Below, piece by piece: positions 26,001 through 37,548 of a DNA stretch of 64,000 nt. Both the position numbers and the translations under genes were made by a program. Source of the DNA: Otis tarda (Eukaryota; Chordata; Aves; Otidiformes; Otididae); assembly GCA_026413225.1 (NCBI GenBank), contig CM048576.1, positions 938,501 through 1,002,500 of the forward strand. The letters are read 5' to 3'. The notes beneath the pieces are model-generated. The model was not told the DNA's origin and ran no database searches. It saw nothing but the letters and a program-made list of their open reading frames with translations. Position 1 is the stretch's first letter, and the number at the start of each line of letters is the position of its first letter.

Positions 26001-27991
26001 CTTTATATTAATGCGCTTGCGATGGATGCGTTTTGCTGCGTTCAGGATCTGGTCCCCAGACTAACATGAATTCCATTAGGAGGCCAGCTGGGAAACGAGG
26101 TCTTTCAAGATTTAAATCCTTAAATAACTTTTTTTTTTTTTTTAATTTGATGCCGGCATTAAGCCATCTATTTGACTTCAATTCAGCGGTGAGCACCAGG
26201 CCTGTCTGCCTGGCTAATCTTTTAAGTTATCTGTGTTTGAGGTAGGGTCTTATCACCGCTTGTTCATCTTCTCCCACTCCTGGCTCCGAAGTCAGAATTA
26301 TTTCCCTGCTTTTGTAATTAAGGCAGCGTCATCGGTCGCCTAGAAACAGTGCGCTAGAATATGCTCGTGCTTACACTCAGGCAACCTTGAAATACCTCCA
26401 GCTGCTGCCGATGCTACAAACGGCACCGAAATCTGCCTTAGAGGGTTGCCCATCCCTATCTTCATGGAGGCTCCGGGAGGTTGGTTTGACCCAGCAATGC
26501 TAGATGGCTTTGGGGTGAAAATGCAGATTAATGGGGGATTAAAGCCAACTGCTTGAAGGTAATTGCAGGGGAAAAAAGCAATTTTCTGTCTTCCCCCAGT
26601 TGTGAGGCAAAAGAGGAGAAAACTGGAAGATGAAAAGTTGTAGCTCTTCCCTTTGGTGGAGGAAAGCGTCTTTGAAGAGCGATTCCCCGCGTGGGCAGAG
26701 CAGCGTCTTGCAGTTGAGCGGATGCTCAGCCCGACCTGACGTTGGCCCGAGTTATCCACCCACCTGGCTGGTAGGTGGCAAACAAGTGGAAAAAAGATGC
26801 GTGAGCATCCAGGAGTCTTGCACTTCTGGTTTCCAAAGGTAAGGTTTGAGACCCTGCGTGCCCAAAGGTAATTTAAGTACAAATAATTAATAATCAAATG
26901 AAACGGAAGCAGTCAAGTGAAACAAAACCTTTCGATCGGGGTGAAAGAAGGTGTTCTTGTCTTCTAGCAAGAATGAAATGTTTCCACTGTGGGTGAGTCG
27001 CTTTCATTTCCATTTATTTATTTCATCTCCCAGGTTTGCGTTGCTGGCAGCAGCTTGAGGAACGCATGGTCCAGATGTGCCTCCGATGCGTGGGCAGTGA
27101 AAAAAGAAATGTTTCCAATCTCTAAAATAATGAAAGCAAAAAAAAAGCACATGTATATTTTGAAGCTTACCATTCTCAGCCCATAGAATTTATTTTGATT
27201 TTTTTTTTTTCCAAATCAACAGGGATGCTCCTATGTATCGAAGGGAAAAGGAGAGATAGCACATTAGCTGGGTTGTTTTTTTTTTTTTAATTTAGTCCCA
27301 TTTTTGAGGTCTTTTGACCCTTCCCTGCCTGGTGGCCGCTCCTCAGCTGAGATGTTTTCCTGGAAATTCCCAAGCAGGTGATCCACCCACCCCCTTGCAG
27401 GGAGTGGGAAATGGAAATGTGCTCCCGTGGAGCGAAAGATTTTGGCAGCGAGATCTATGACTCTCCCAAACAGGCGCTGATGCCTAATGAACTCATGATA
27501 TATGCTGACCACTGATGTCCCCCATGGTTTCTTCAACTTTGGTTGATACCAAAGGAGAAGGATGTGGTGATCACATCCCACCCCATCCCTCCGAAATAAA
27601 AGGGCATTTTACGGGAAGGAGAGATGGTCTCATCAAGTCACGATCCCAGACTAACCAAGCTCAAATCCTTCTTGCAGTCATGGGCAACAGGGGCTAGTCT
27701 CTCCTCCACCTTTTTTCTTTTTCTGCAAGAAGAGTAAAATTTGCTCCTTTCCCATTTCTTAGAAATGAAAGCCTGTCAAATTCACAGGCGGTACCCTGGG
27801 TTTGCTCCCGGTGGAAGTTTTCTGAGCCTGTGGTGTTTGGCACTGGAAGTGCAGCCATGCCTCGGGAAACAAGCACACAAGATAGCATCGAATTATCAAT
27901 CTGAGTTTAAGCCTAAAGTTTAGGAATAAAAAGTTGGCAAGGTTCAAGTTGGGGAGCTAACCCCAGCAGCAAGAGGGTAGAAAGCACACAC

Positions 27992-28022
27992 AAAAAAAAA
28001 AAAAAATTTTTTTTTTTTTTTT
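27992..28022. repeat. A15-T16 perfect palindrome
   Basis: Fifteen A residues are followed immediately by sixteen T residues, giving a self-complementary 30-bp block able to form a cruciform or foldback. It may mark two poly-A tails inserted head to head, or a copying accident. No retro-element body flanks it. Confidence 0.9.
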
Positions 28023-28919
28023 CCCAAGGAAAGCACGGAAATAAGCTGGAACTGTGATGTCTTTCAAGACTAGGCACTTAGTTAAATGAAGATGGGCAAG
28101 AATAAGCCGCCTAACTTTCAAAACCTGCATTAGCCCCATCTCTATTCATGAACGCATTATGTTGAATTAATGTTGTTATAGAATTAGCCTCCTAAGAGGC
28201 TTGGAGATGTCACTTCCCGTAAGTTGCTATTATTTGTAGCCCTCTTTGTACGGTGAATACTCTCACAAGGGCTGATCCAGATCATCTTATCATCGGGGAA
28301 TCTACAGAAATTAGGAAACCATATGGGTTGGGTTTTCTTGTCCTCTTTTTTTTTTTTCTCATCTTTCAGGCCTAACTTTTTGAGTTACTGAAAGGCAGGA
28401 AAAAAAAATGTTGTACTCCAGCACCAGTTTTGTCTGGTTTCCATTTCACTCCCATTTCCACTTTGGAGGCATCCAAAAACCATTTCCCAATTTAGTCCGC
28501 TTTCCTCTCCACCACCTTGAGCCTTTGCCCCCCAAGTCGCCCGTCAAGGTACCCTCCTGATTTTATTCCAGCTTGAGGATGCTCACCAAAGCAGATGGGT
28601 CTCAAAGGAGACACCGGTGTGGAGCTGATGGACGTCCCCAGGGTAACTTGATAACAACATTTGCAGCTAAATGTGCTGGTGAGAGTAGACTAGACTAGAT
28701 GGGGATGGACAACGCAACCTCTGGATGCTGGCAAAGAAAATTGGAGGATAGCCCAAGCTTAACGTAGATGCATCCAAAAAGACTTAAAAAGCTGGAGGTG
28801 ACCTGCTCCCCTCCAGCAGCTTTTCTTGCTAAAAATGCCACCTCACGGGGCTTTCGGGGGTTTAGGTTGCTCATGCAGAACGGGAAGAGAAAGAAAAAGG
28901 ATAATTTCTTTCAAACTCA

Positions 28920-29100
28920 ATGTTGCAGGTGATTAGTGCACAATATACCCCGGGCAGCTTTAGTATTTAACATGGAGGTGATAGTGAGAATTTACGAGAG
29001 CTCATGGACAATAACAGCTTTCCAGAGAGGCTTTGATTAAACATTATGGATCCACATTATGCAAATTTATTGCATGGTTAATATGACTCCGAAAGAACAC
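28920..29100. promoter_or_regulatory. Candidate POU-factor element in an AT-rich block
   Basis: An exact octamer, ATGCAAAT, lies at 29059-29066, and TTGCAT at 29070-29075 forms an inverted half site, making the dyad ATGCAA-(5)-TTGCAT. Nearby are TTTGATTAAACATTATGG and GGTTAATATGAC. Palindromic octamer half sites can bind POU dimers. The surrounding 180 bp is unique and free of simple repeats. Function is inference from motif only. Confidence 0.35.
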
Positions 29101-30123
29101 AGTGGCACTTTAAAAAGCACTTAAAAGAAGAAGAAGAAAAAAATAAAGAGCCAAAGACCATGATGTTTCTCAGTGCTACAGAAAAGTCTTGTTTCAGGAT
29201 GGCTCAAGCTGAAAAAGTCATGGAGTGGTTGATGTGCATTAGTGAGATGGGAAAATACAAGGAAGATCCATGAATTTAAGCAGAATCTTTTAAAAATCAA
29301 TAAATTCCAATCTGGATATTTGACATTTCCATTTGAAGTTGGCATGAAATCAGTTTAAAAAACCTTTTTTCCAACAGTCGGTTGGTTGTTTTTTTTTTTC
29401 TAGCCCATTATCTGGGGTAACCGTAACGGTACGAGATGGAACTTTGATGCATTTGTCAAATTTTGCATTCCTCCTCAAAATGTTGGGGGCAGGGGGAGTA
29501 GTGGTGTTTGTTTTCCTCTCTTCAACACTTTTGGGTGTCATTTGTCAATGTCTTCTACAAAATAACATGATTTATGCCAGCAGGCTGATTGTGCAGCCTT
29601 CATTAACTTAGACAGATTTGCTTGTTTTTTAAAACTATTATTATTATAAAGCAGATATTTATTTTCCTCTAGAAATCAAGCTAGTGAGAAGACAGATCCC
29701 ATCAACGGCTGTTTCTCCATCAAACAGCGAAAGCACAAAAATAGCGTGGATCAGAGACGGTGATCGACAACCAACTCTTCTTTGGCCGATGCAGCTCCAA
29801 CTGGGTATTTCTGGTGTAAAAAAAAAGACATTTTGGGCAACGACCATGAACTAGGAGCTTATGTAGGCAAAGGACCTTAAGCTTCGGGAGGTTTCGGGGC
29901 ATCACCTCTCTTCCCCCTTGCTCAGAGCGGCAAAAGGCTTAGAGAAACCTTCCCTGGTGTAAATCAAAGCTTCTCCCAGCAAGCAGAGATCTCTCCTCCC
30001 TCCCAGCTTCACCGAGCCCTCCCTTTTAAGCTGTATATACTTTAAAAGATGTAACCCAGATAATAATTGTTGCTTGTACATCATTCAACAATGCCTCCTT
30101 TTATTTCTCTGGAGGATACTTAC

Positions 30124-30166
30124 GGCGGCTGCTGCTGCAGTCGGTGCTGGTGAGAGGGCAAATTGG
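30124..30166 (-). other. Exon-like 43-bp segment with strong donor (unproven)
   Basis: Read on the minus strand, the segment is preceded by ACACAG and followed by GTAAGTATCC, a near-perfect 5' splice site. It contains CAGCAGCAG and is open in at least one frame (ending in a short poly-alanine run when read through). The pyrimidine tract before the acceptor is poor. The flanking AT-rich sequence, with AATAATTGTTG, looks constrained in style. It could be a small exon of a gene spanning this window, or only a conserved non-coding element. No protein is recognised. Confidence 0.15.
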
Positions 30167-33100
30167 CTGTGTATTAAATTTTTAATAAAAATAGAAGAGA
30201 AGGATGCACAACAAGGCTCGTTTAAAGCAGGAGGGCGGATGATGAGCAAGTGCAGACCCAGTGAGCAGGTGGTCCCAGTGCTAAGACTGGGGTCATCTTG
30301 GGTGATGGTGCTTGGGAGGGGAGAAATCACCTCCTGGAAGATGTTGATGGGTACTGTTGATGGGTAGATGAGGCAGCGAGCTCCCTCCTCTGTATTTGGA
30401 AGCTCTTTGGGAATGCTGGGGGTGATACTGGAGAGATAGAGCTCGCACAAGCTCACTGCACTGATTTTTTTTGAGGCAAGAGAAGCCAGCTTACGTCTGA
30501 TCCCACCACAGAAGGTGTTTGCAGCAGAAACCACCTCTAGCCCCTAATCTGGTGTGTCCCTGGCTTCTGCTTCCCCCTCAACTGCTAGAGATGATCCACA
30601 GGTTCACTTTGGGATAACTAAAGTTTTTTCTCTGTGACTCAGTTTCCCCATGGCCCACAACTCTTCCAAGTGGGGGCTGATAAGCCATCTCCCAGCCATA
30701 AATATCAACACCCCACCAACTAGACCATACTCAGAGTCCATGGGCTTGAAGAACACTCAAAAAATATATTTTCAAAGCACACCAACCTCATTGCAAGCAG
30801 CCTTTTCAGGGGCTATAGGCGGAGGGGGATGAGGTGTCCCTGGGGCACCTTGGCATGCCCTCTCCATCCCAGGATAATGCCAGGGCTCATCTAAAACCTG
30901 TAGGTGGGTGATGAAGGATGCCCGAGCTCTCACGGGCTTTGGTGAGGTGGAAGATGGTCAACTGGGTATCATGCAGAAGCCTCTTTGCTGGAGGCATTTA
31001 ATTAGATGAACTCACTCAAAGCCTGATGAACCGGATTTAACGTGGTTTTAATTGTCCAGGGTTGTGTTTTCTTCCAGGGACAAAGCAAATTGGAGCCGTA
31101 AGAAGGAGCTAATTGGAGCAGGGCAACTTTTTTGTGCCGTCAGAGGTGGTTTTCAGCAGGATTCAGAGACCGGTGCTGGACGTGGTTTTTTTTTCAGAGA
31201 AAAAGGTGGGAATTACTTGTCCTCTGCCTCAAAATCTCCCCAGGTTTTGAATCTCCAAACAGATTTTCTCTCCCTCTTGTTCCTTTTAAGAACAATTAAA
31301 AATAGGGAGCTGGGAAGGACTCATTTTTCAATTTTGCCTCATTTCACTGAAAAAAAAAAAAAATTAATTCTGGAGCTGTTGCAGTTTCACACTAGCTTTA
31401 ATGCTGAAGTGTGAACACAAGCACCCATCCCTTTGCCCGCAGGATCGGGCCCTGGACCCGGCACTGTCCTGCCTGAGGGACGGGGTGACACAACATGGTA
31501 CCGATTCGCCGTCCCCGTGCACGGCTATGCGACGCCGCGGAGAAATATCCTTCTGGCTCCACAGTAAAAAAAAAAATTGTCCCTGGGGTTATAAGCATGG
31601 CCCGGGTCTGTCCTGCCAGGTTTTGGTGTGGGATGGCTCCCGTAGGATGCTGAGACGTTTTTCTTGCAATACCTTTGACTTCTGTAACAGCTTTTATCCA
31701 ATAATCTCAAAAGCACTTTGCAAGTCAAAATTAATTAAGCTTCATAGACTCTTTGTTCAATTCCAGATTATTAATAAATTATACTTTATTATTTATAAAT
31801 ACATGCCAAAGAATTTTTCTCTCCTGCTATTACCCTGAGCAGTCGCTCAGCCTGTATTAGCACCATTTAATTCCAGTTTGGAGAGCGTGCTCTTTCACCT
31901 TTTCAAGGCCGTTCATTTTTGGGGGGATGTTGAAGAGACATAGCGGGTACAATCAGGCGATGTGACCTTTCAGCTGTCCTGTCCAGCTCCTTACTGGTGT
32001 AATATATATAATTGCATTGCATGTTTTTACCAAAAAAAAAAGGTATTATTTATGCTTTTATCCACATCCAGTCAGAATTAGACATATTATTTTTCCCCTT
32101 GCCTTCATCGCCCTGCTAACCCCTATATAATACCCAGTCCGGTAGCTTGTGCCTATTTCATTTTTCCTCCTCTGACATACACAAAAGCCGCTTATCCGAA
32201 ACCGAGACACCGCAGCCCATTTCTGCTTCACACCCAAATCCTCTTGACCCCAGCATCCACCAGCTTAGACTTGAAGCAACCCTGAAATCCCCAAATTTCC
32301 TCCCTGAAAGAGGAGTAGCTTGCAGCAGCGATATTTCATTTACCAGTCAAGCTCGAGGGGCGAGAGGCAGACAGAGGGGAAGTGAAAACGAGTGAAGAGA
32401 AATAAGCCATCGAGATGGTTTCTCCAAAGCACCGTGTCCCTTTACGCGAGAAAAGCTGGTGAGGAATGTTCTTAATGGCATTGAAAGGAGAGAGCGAGGC
32501 TCATCCCAGCTCCTGCAGTAAATAAAGTGGGGAAGGACACTATGAAAGGGCCATAATCTCCGATGATAGAGGTTTGGAAGAAGAGGAGAGGAAGGAAAAA
32601 CAGCTTGGAGAAGCTTATGCATTGAGCTGACCTGCTACAAGCCCGTTGCATCCCTCCCATTACCACTTTTTTTACATGGGATGGAGTGGTTAAGCCGCTG
32701 CCGGCTGAACTCAACCCTAAAAAAATTCTTCTGGAGACATTAATTTGGGATGCAGGGTGGCAGAATGAGCCCCAGGGCTGCTCTACACTTTCTAGGTTGG
32801 TCTAGTTAGGGTTATAACCCAGTTTTGCTTAAAAAAAAAACCAACCCAGTGTGGCAATGCCAAAGGCCCAGTGCATCCTTTGCCACCTCTTGGCACGGGG
32901 CAAAGCAAGACGTCCAAGGAAGAGCCACAGCCCCAAATCTCTGCTGGGTTTTTTGCAAACCTGAACACTTGACCATAAGCGTTTCTGCTCGCCCTTTGCT
33001 TTGCTCCTCAACTGGGGAGCCACGGTGAGTGAAACCCTGCATTCCAACATCATGGGCTCAGTTAGCGAACCCCCCACCCCGAGCCCAGTTTGGGGGTAAC

Positions 33101-33889
33101 ATGGGCCTGGGGAAGGCAATGAGGCTGTGCATAGACACCCCAGCGCAGTCCCTGCACTGTCTCCCACATCCACCAGCAGCCACCAGCCCCGTCTTGTCCC
33201 AAACACCCTGAAAAATTCACACATTTTACCTCAGTTCTGTCTAGCAACAAAAAGTAATTTTTAAAATGGGAGGGAAAAAATCCGCCTTTGGCTTCTCTAT
33301 TTTCCAATTATTCCTGAATCAATGTCAAGCTTGGAAATAAAGTGGGGAGAAGAGTAAAAAAAAATACTTTCTTCTGCTTTCTAAACCAAATTACATGCCT
33401 TTTGGAAGAGGCAGCACTGATTGCCCTTACGACAGGAGGAAGCCAGACATGGCCGCTTTGTTAGTTGATGTTTTGGGAGGCTAAAGAGTCAACACAGGGA
33501 TGTGATGGGACTGCATCGGATGGGGAAACTGAGGCACAGAGAGAGGATAAGCTCTGGTTTTTGTCCCTCTTTGATGGACTCCCTTTTGCAATGGGGATTT
33601 CAAGGCAGTGGGAATTTCAAAGCAATTGGAAAGTCCCACTGCCTGCGTTTTCCCGATCGCTATACTGAGGATGAAGCCCTCCATCCTTGGCCAAGCACCT
33701 CGAACTCCTTCAAAGGGCATGGTAGACCTCTTTCTCCTCCCACATCAAACCTGCATCCCTCACGGCCACCAAGAAGATGCTCCTGAGGTTGGTCTTCCCC
33801 TTGGCTGAACCAGGACAAGGTGTTTGGGAAGGATGCCGAGAGCTGAGCCAAGTGCTGGTTGTCATTTCTCCCCACTTTGATTCCCTTTT

Positions 33890-34060
33890 TGCTTTTGTTT
33901 TATTTGGGTATAATTAACAGCTTTGCCTAATACAGTATTAATTTGTTGTGTCATTGCATTAATTAGCATTAAAGAGGTCCTTATATCACTGTCTGTAGCC
34001 GCAAGGAGACCAAATCCGGCAGCAAAGTCAGAGAAACTTTTCAATATTCCCTATCAGAGC
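33890..34060. promoter_or_regulatory. Candidate AT-rich regulatory block with TAATTA cores
   Basis: Two TAATTA homeodomain cores (33911-33916 and 33960-33965) lie in a unique block with GCATTAATTAGCATTAAAG and a CpG-retaining right edge (GTAGCCGCAAGG, AAATCCGGCAGC, AGAGCGCGGC, 33995-34065). The sharp change from AT-rich to CpG-containing sequence is typical of many vertebrate conserved elements. Conservation was not tested. Confidence 0.3.
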
Positions 34061-34949
34061 GCGGCACAAGGGTGGAAGAAAAAAAATCCAGATGAGGTTT
34101 TTCCCAAAAAAAAGCCATTTCCCAGCAGTGATGCAGCAGCACACTATCCCAATGGATATTCAAAGATGGGAAAATATCTCTGGGAGATAGTTTGCTTTCT
34201 CCCCGCCAACATTTTTCTTCCTTTTAAGCAATTAAAGACACCGAAGTCCTGATGTTGTTAGCACGATGTTACCTAAACCCACCAAAGATGGTAAATCCAC
34301 TTAAGATTCTCCAGAACTTCCTCTGGGGCTGGAGCAGAAGTAAAATTTTTAGCAAGATCAACCCTTTTCCGGCACTTTTTGGCAGCAGAACTCTTGCCAC
34401 GAGGACATTTTCTCCAGGTGGCCTCCCGGGAGATGCTTGAACAGGAGATTCTTTGGCTTGGGGTGGTTTTTTATGCCTGACTGTTGAAAAAAAAAAGGCA
34501 AAACTCCCTAAAAATGGATTACAAAAAGGGCTAAGCTGGAGGTTTTGGAGACAAATGGAGTGGGAATTCTTGGGATGCTGTCCGGAGCTCTCAGGGTTTC
34601 ATTGGCACTGGTAAAATTTGGGGATGGCAGAAGTGATGATGAACGATGCTGATGGGTAAAGCCCATTTTGACCCAGGAACATCTAAAATGGATCAGATGA
34701 CCCCAACTCTCCAATTTTCTGCAAAAAAAAACCCAGCCCTCCATCATTTGAAGAGAAAGGAACCAAGCTCCGTCCTGTGGTGGTTTTTAAAGATTATTGG
34801 GAAAATCCAAACGAAAGTGGAGGGGAGAAATGTTCTTCACCGTGGAAGATGCTCAGCCCTGGGGTCACAACTTTGGGGTGAAATATTTACAGGTGCTAAA
34901 AATCCTCCGGTGCGCTTTCACCTTGCCCGTAAGAGCAAACAAATTAAAA

Positions 34950-35220
34950 AAAAAATTTGAAATAGCTTTTAATATGATTACCTGAACTGACACTGGGAAT
35001 TTAAATGGAATAAAATCAATGCAACGCTGAGGCATCTTTCAGCTCTATTGACAGCGCTGGCTGGTGATTTTTCCCCTTGAACTAGCAGAATAAAAACTAA
35101 AAGCTGCATTAGTTTTTTTTAATTAAGACTCCGGCATTATCAGGCTTTACAAGACAGAGCCAATGCACAGATGAATTACCATTTAATTAAGCTTTCTAAG
35201 AAACTTTTGAAGACTGCAGA
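34950..35220. promoter_or_regulatory. Candidate regulatory block with paired TTAATTAA
   Basis: Two TTAATTAA palindromes occur 64 bp apart (35119-35126 and 35183-35190), together with AATCAATGCAACG near 35015 and a PBX/MEIS-like TTGACAGCG near 35048. The block lacks simple repeats and resembles homeodomain-bound enhancers. This is motif inference only. Confidence 0.3.
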
Positions 35221-37502
35221 TTAAATGTGGGCTCTGATTTCTTGCAGGGTTTTTTATTTTTTTATTTTTTTTTGGGAGAAGTTTTAATTGTTTTCCCTGA
35301 GCTTGATAAACAATAATAATAATAATGCAAATCATTATCTGCAAGATATATCTTGCTGATTTTCCATTTGCAAAGCACCCTGGATGTATAGATGTACATG
35401 TATGCACATATGTTATTAAGCAGTGAAAACCATGGTGTATTTATGCCCCTTGTTGCCCCAAGGGCAGCCCAGAAAAATTTGAGGAGGCAAACACAGGGAT
35501 GAAAGGAGGATTTTGGGAAAAAAAAAAAAACAACCCAAAAAAAATCACTGCGTATTGCTTACATTTAATGTCTTTATCTCACCTACTTTGCATCGAGACG
35601 CGGAAAGGGGATGGAGTTGCCTGGACAGAATTACGTTTGTTTTCCCGTGGGTATACGACAGCGTGTGGTGAACCTCGGAGCTATCGAACGGAGAGCAAAG
35701 CTCCGCGCAGGCAGCGTCTAGTATCGTTTGTCCCAGGAGGTGATTTCTTGACACGGGTTTTCGCTTGCCAGGTTTTCCCTGCTGGTTTTTCCCAGTGGCT
35801 TTGATATTAATATGTGCTTCGGTGCCAATCTTAGGCAGGTTTTTTACTTATTTGTTTAGGTCTGGTGGGAAATGGCTTTTTAATCCCATTACTGGTCAAG
35901 GGCGACGGTGTCTGTCTGCAGAAACGCAGAGCGGAGAAATGGTAAGAGTACAGGGATCCCTTAGGCTGGTGCTGATGGGGTGGATGGAGAATTTTCTGTG
36001 GTGGTCCATGTGCCTAAACTCCTGGGAAAGTCTCTTCTTGACCTCAACAGCCACTGTCCAGCATCGCCCATGAGCAATGATCTTCATTTTTGAGGTGAGG
36101 AGTTGAAGCAGCAGGAAAATGTGTCTTGGGGTGAATCACAGAGCTTGGTAACTTATTTCTGCTGCCTCATGGGTACCAAATCTCTATCCCGAAGCCAAGT
36201 CCCTGTGTTGCGTTTTGTGGGGACAATCCACACGCCATGGATGTGGGAAGCACAAATGCATCTGTGGAGCACAGCTAAAGGCAACATGCCATGACGTATG
36301 GACATCCATCTGACCTCGCCATGGCCTTCGGCATGGGCCTGTGGTTTGGAAGGATGCGAGGGAGTTAAATGATATATTTGGCGAAGGTTATGGGGTTTTT
36401 AAGAAAGTGCAAGTCCTGAGTTTGCAAACAGCCACTGTTCAAGGTGTCCATCCTGACCTGCCCATCACTACTACTCAAAACAGGGGTGGAGCCTGCGCTC
36501 ACCTAATACGGGATGTAATGGTCCAACTGCTTCATCTCGAAGGAGTCGCCTTTGAGTGAGGCCTGAATCATGCGAGCAACCCACCCAAAACCACCTCAAG
36601 GAGCAAGATGGGTTCACATAATGAAGTTGTAGGGCCATGACACCCAAAGTCACCCTGCGCCCCTCGCTAGCACCTTCCCTGCATGCTCAACTCTTTTTTG
36701 GGGGCCGATTGGGGGTTTTGTAGCCTAGCAGAGCGTGGGAAAGCTCAGCCTGGCAGCTCCTGCATCAGCTCCTTGGCCACTGTTAGGGTCCGAAAGCAGG
36801 GGCAAGTGGAGAGTTTGCAAAGTGCTCCCCAGCTTGCTTTGGGTGGCTGCATGCCCCATGTCTCAAATTGTTTGATTTCCAACATCTTCCCTCTTTGTGA
36901 GCCACTCCACACCTTGCTTGGGTCCCCAGGAAGAAGAGGAATCCCAGCCTTGTGTCAGAAATGCAAGCGTAAGAAGTTTTGGGGACCTTAAACCGTATTT
37001 TTTTTATTATTTCTGCCCAAAAAAGAGACAACTCTGCCCACTGAATCGAAAGTGGAGCATCTGCCCGGGGCTGGCACCAACACTGAAGCTCCAGTGCCAT
37101 CTCATGGGTATGCTGGGATGCTGCAACCCTGCACGGTGTGCGGATGGATGGATGGATGCTTTCAGGCCACCTCCAGACCCTCTTGCAGCAGAACTGACTG
37201 GAGCAGAGCAGGGGGGTGTGACACTGGGGGACACACCTCTATTTGAGGGATGTGGCAGCAGAGGAGAAGCAGCACACAGTTATATTTTCTACACCTGGAA
37301 AAAATAAGGAAAACCGTTAAAAAATGGGGATTCTCATGGAAAACGCTGATTTCCCCCAAGATTTTGGGGACCTAGAAAGGGATGGGAGCAGTCTACTGGT
37401 GCATCACCACATCCCGTCATCGCTGTGAGCATCCACGTGTTGCATGTTCTGAAGCAAAATGCCCAGGCTGGATTTTTTTTCCCAGCGAGAGATTCTTCCA
37501 GG

Positions 37503-37548
37503 AAAAAAAAAAAAAAAAAAAAAAAGAAAAAAGGAAAGAAAAGAAAGG
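37503..37548. repeat. A23 tract with GAAA decay
   Basis: Twenty-three uninterrupted A residues (37503-37525) are followed by an A/G stretch of AAAAAAGGAAAGAAAAGAAAGG type. This is the longest pure A run in the window. No processed-pseudogene body is visible on either side. Confidence 0.9.

Larger units (their letters stand above)
19501..29040. other. Unique non-coding DNA with poly-T tracts and AT-rich blocks
   Basis: No gene or interspersed repeat was recognised. Simple sequence includes paired T-rich tracts at 19641-19789, A14 near 20882, A17 at 21447-21463, A12 near 22188 and an A15-T16 palindrome at 27992-28022. Blocks that look like regulatory DNA by motif content lie at 22840-23060 (TAATTA at 22896-22901 and 23043-23048), about 25390-25520 and about 26110-26340 (TAATTA at 26315-26320). 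The 185-codon minus frame at 26340-26897 is of a length expected about once by chance in a window this size. Confidence 0.55.

Noticed and set aside
26340..26897. 185-codon minus-strand open frame
   Set aside because: The length is expected about once by chance in six frames of 64 kb. The translation shows no domain, and composition changes along it.
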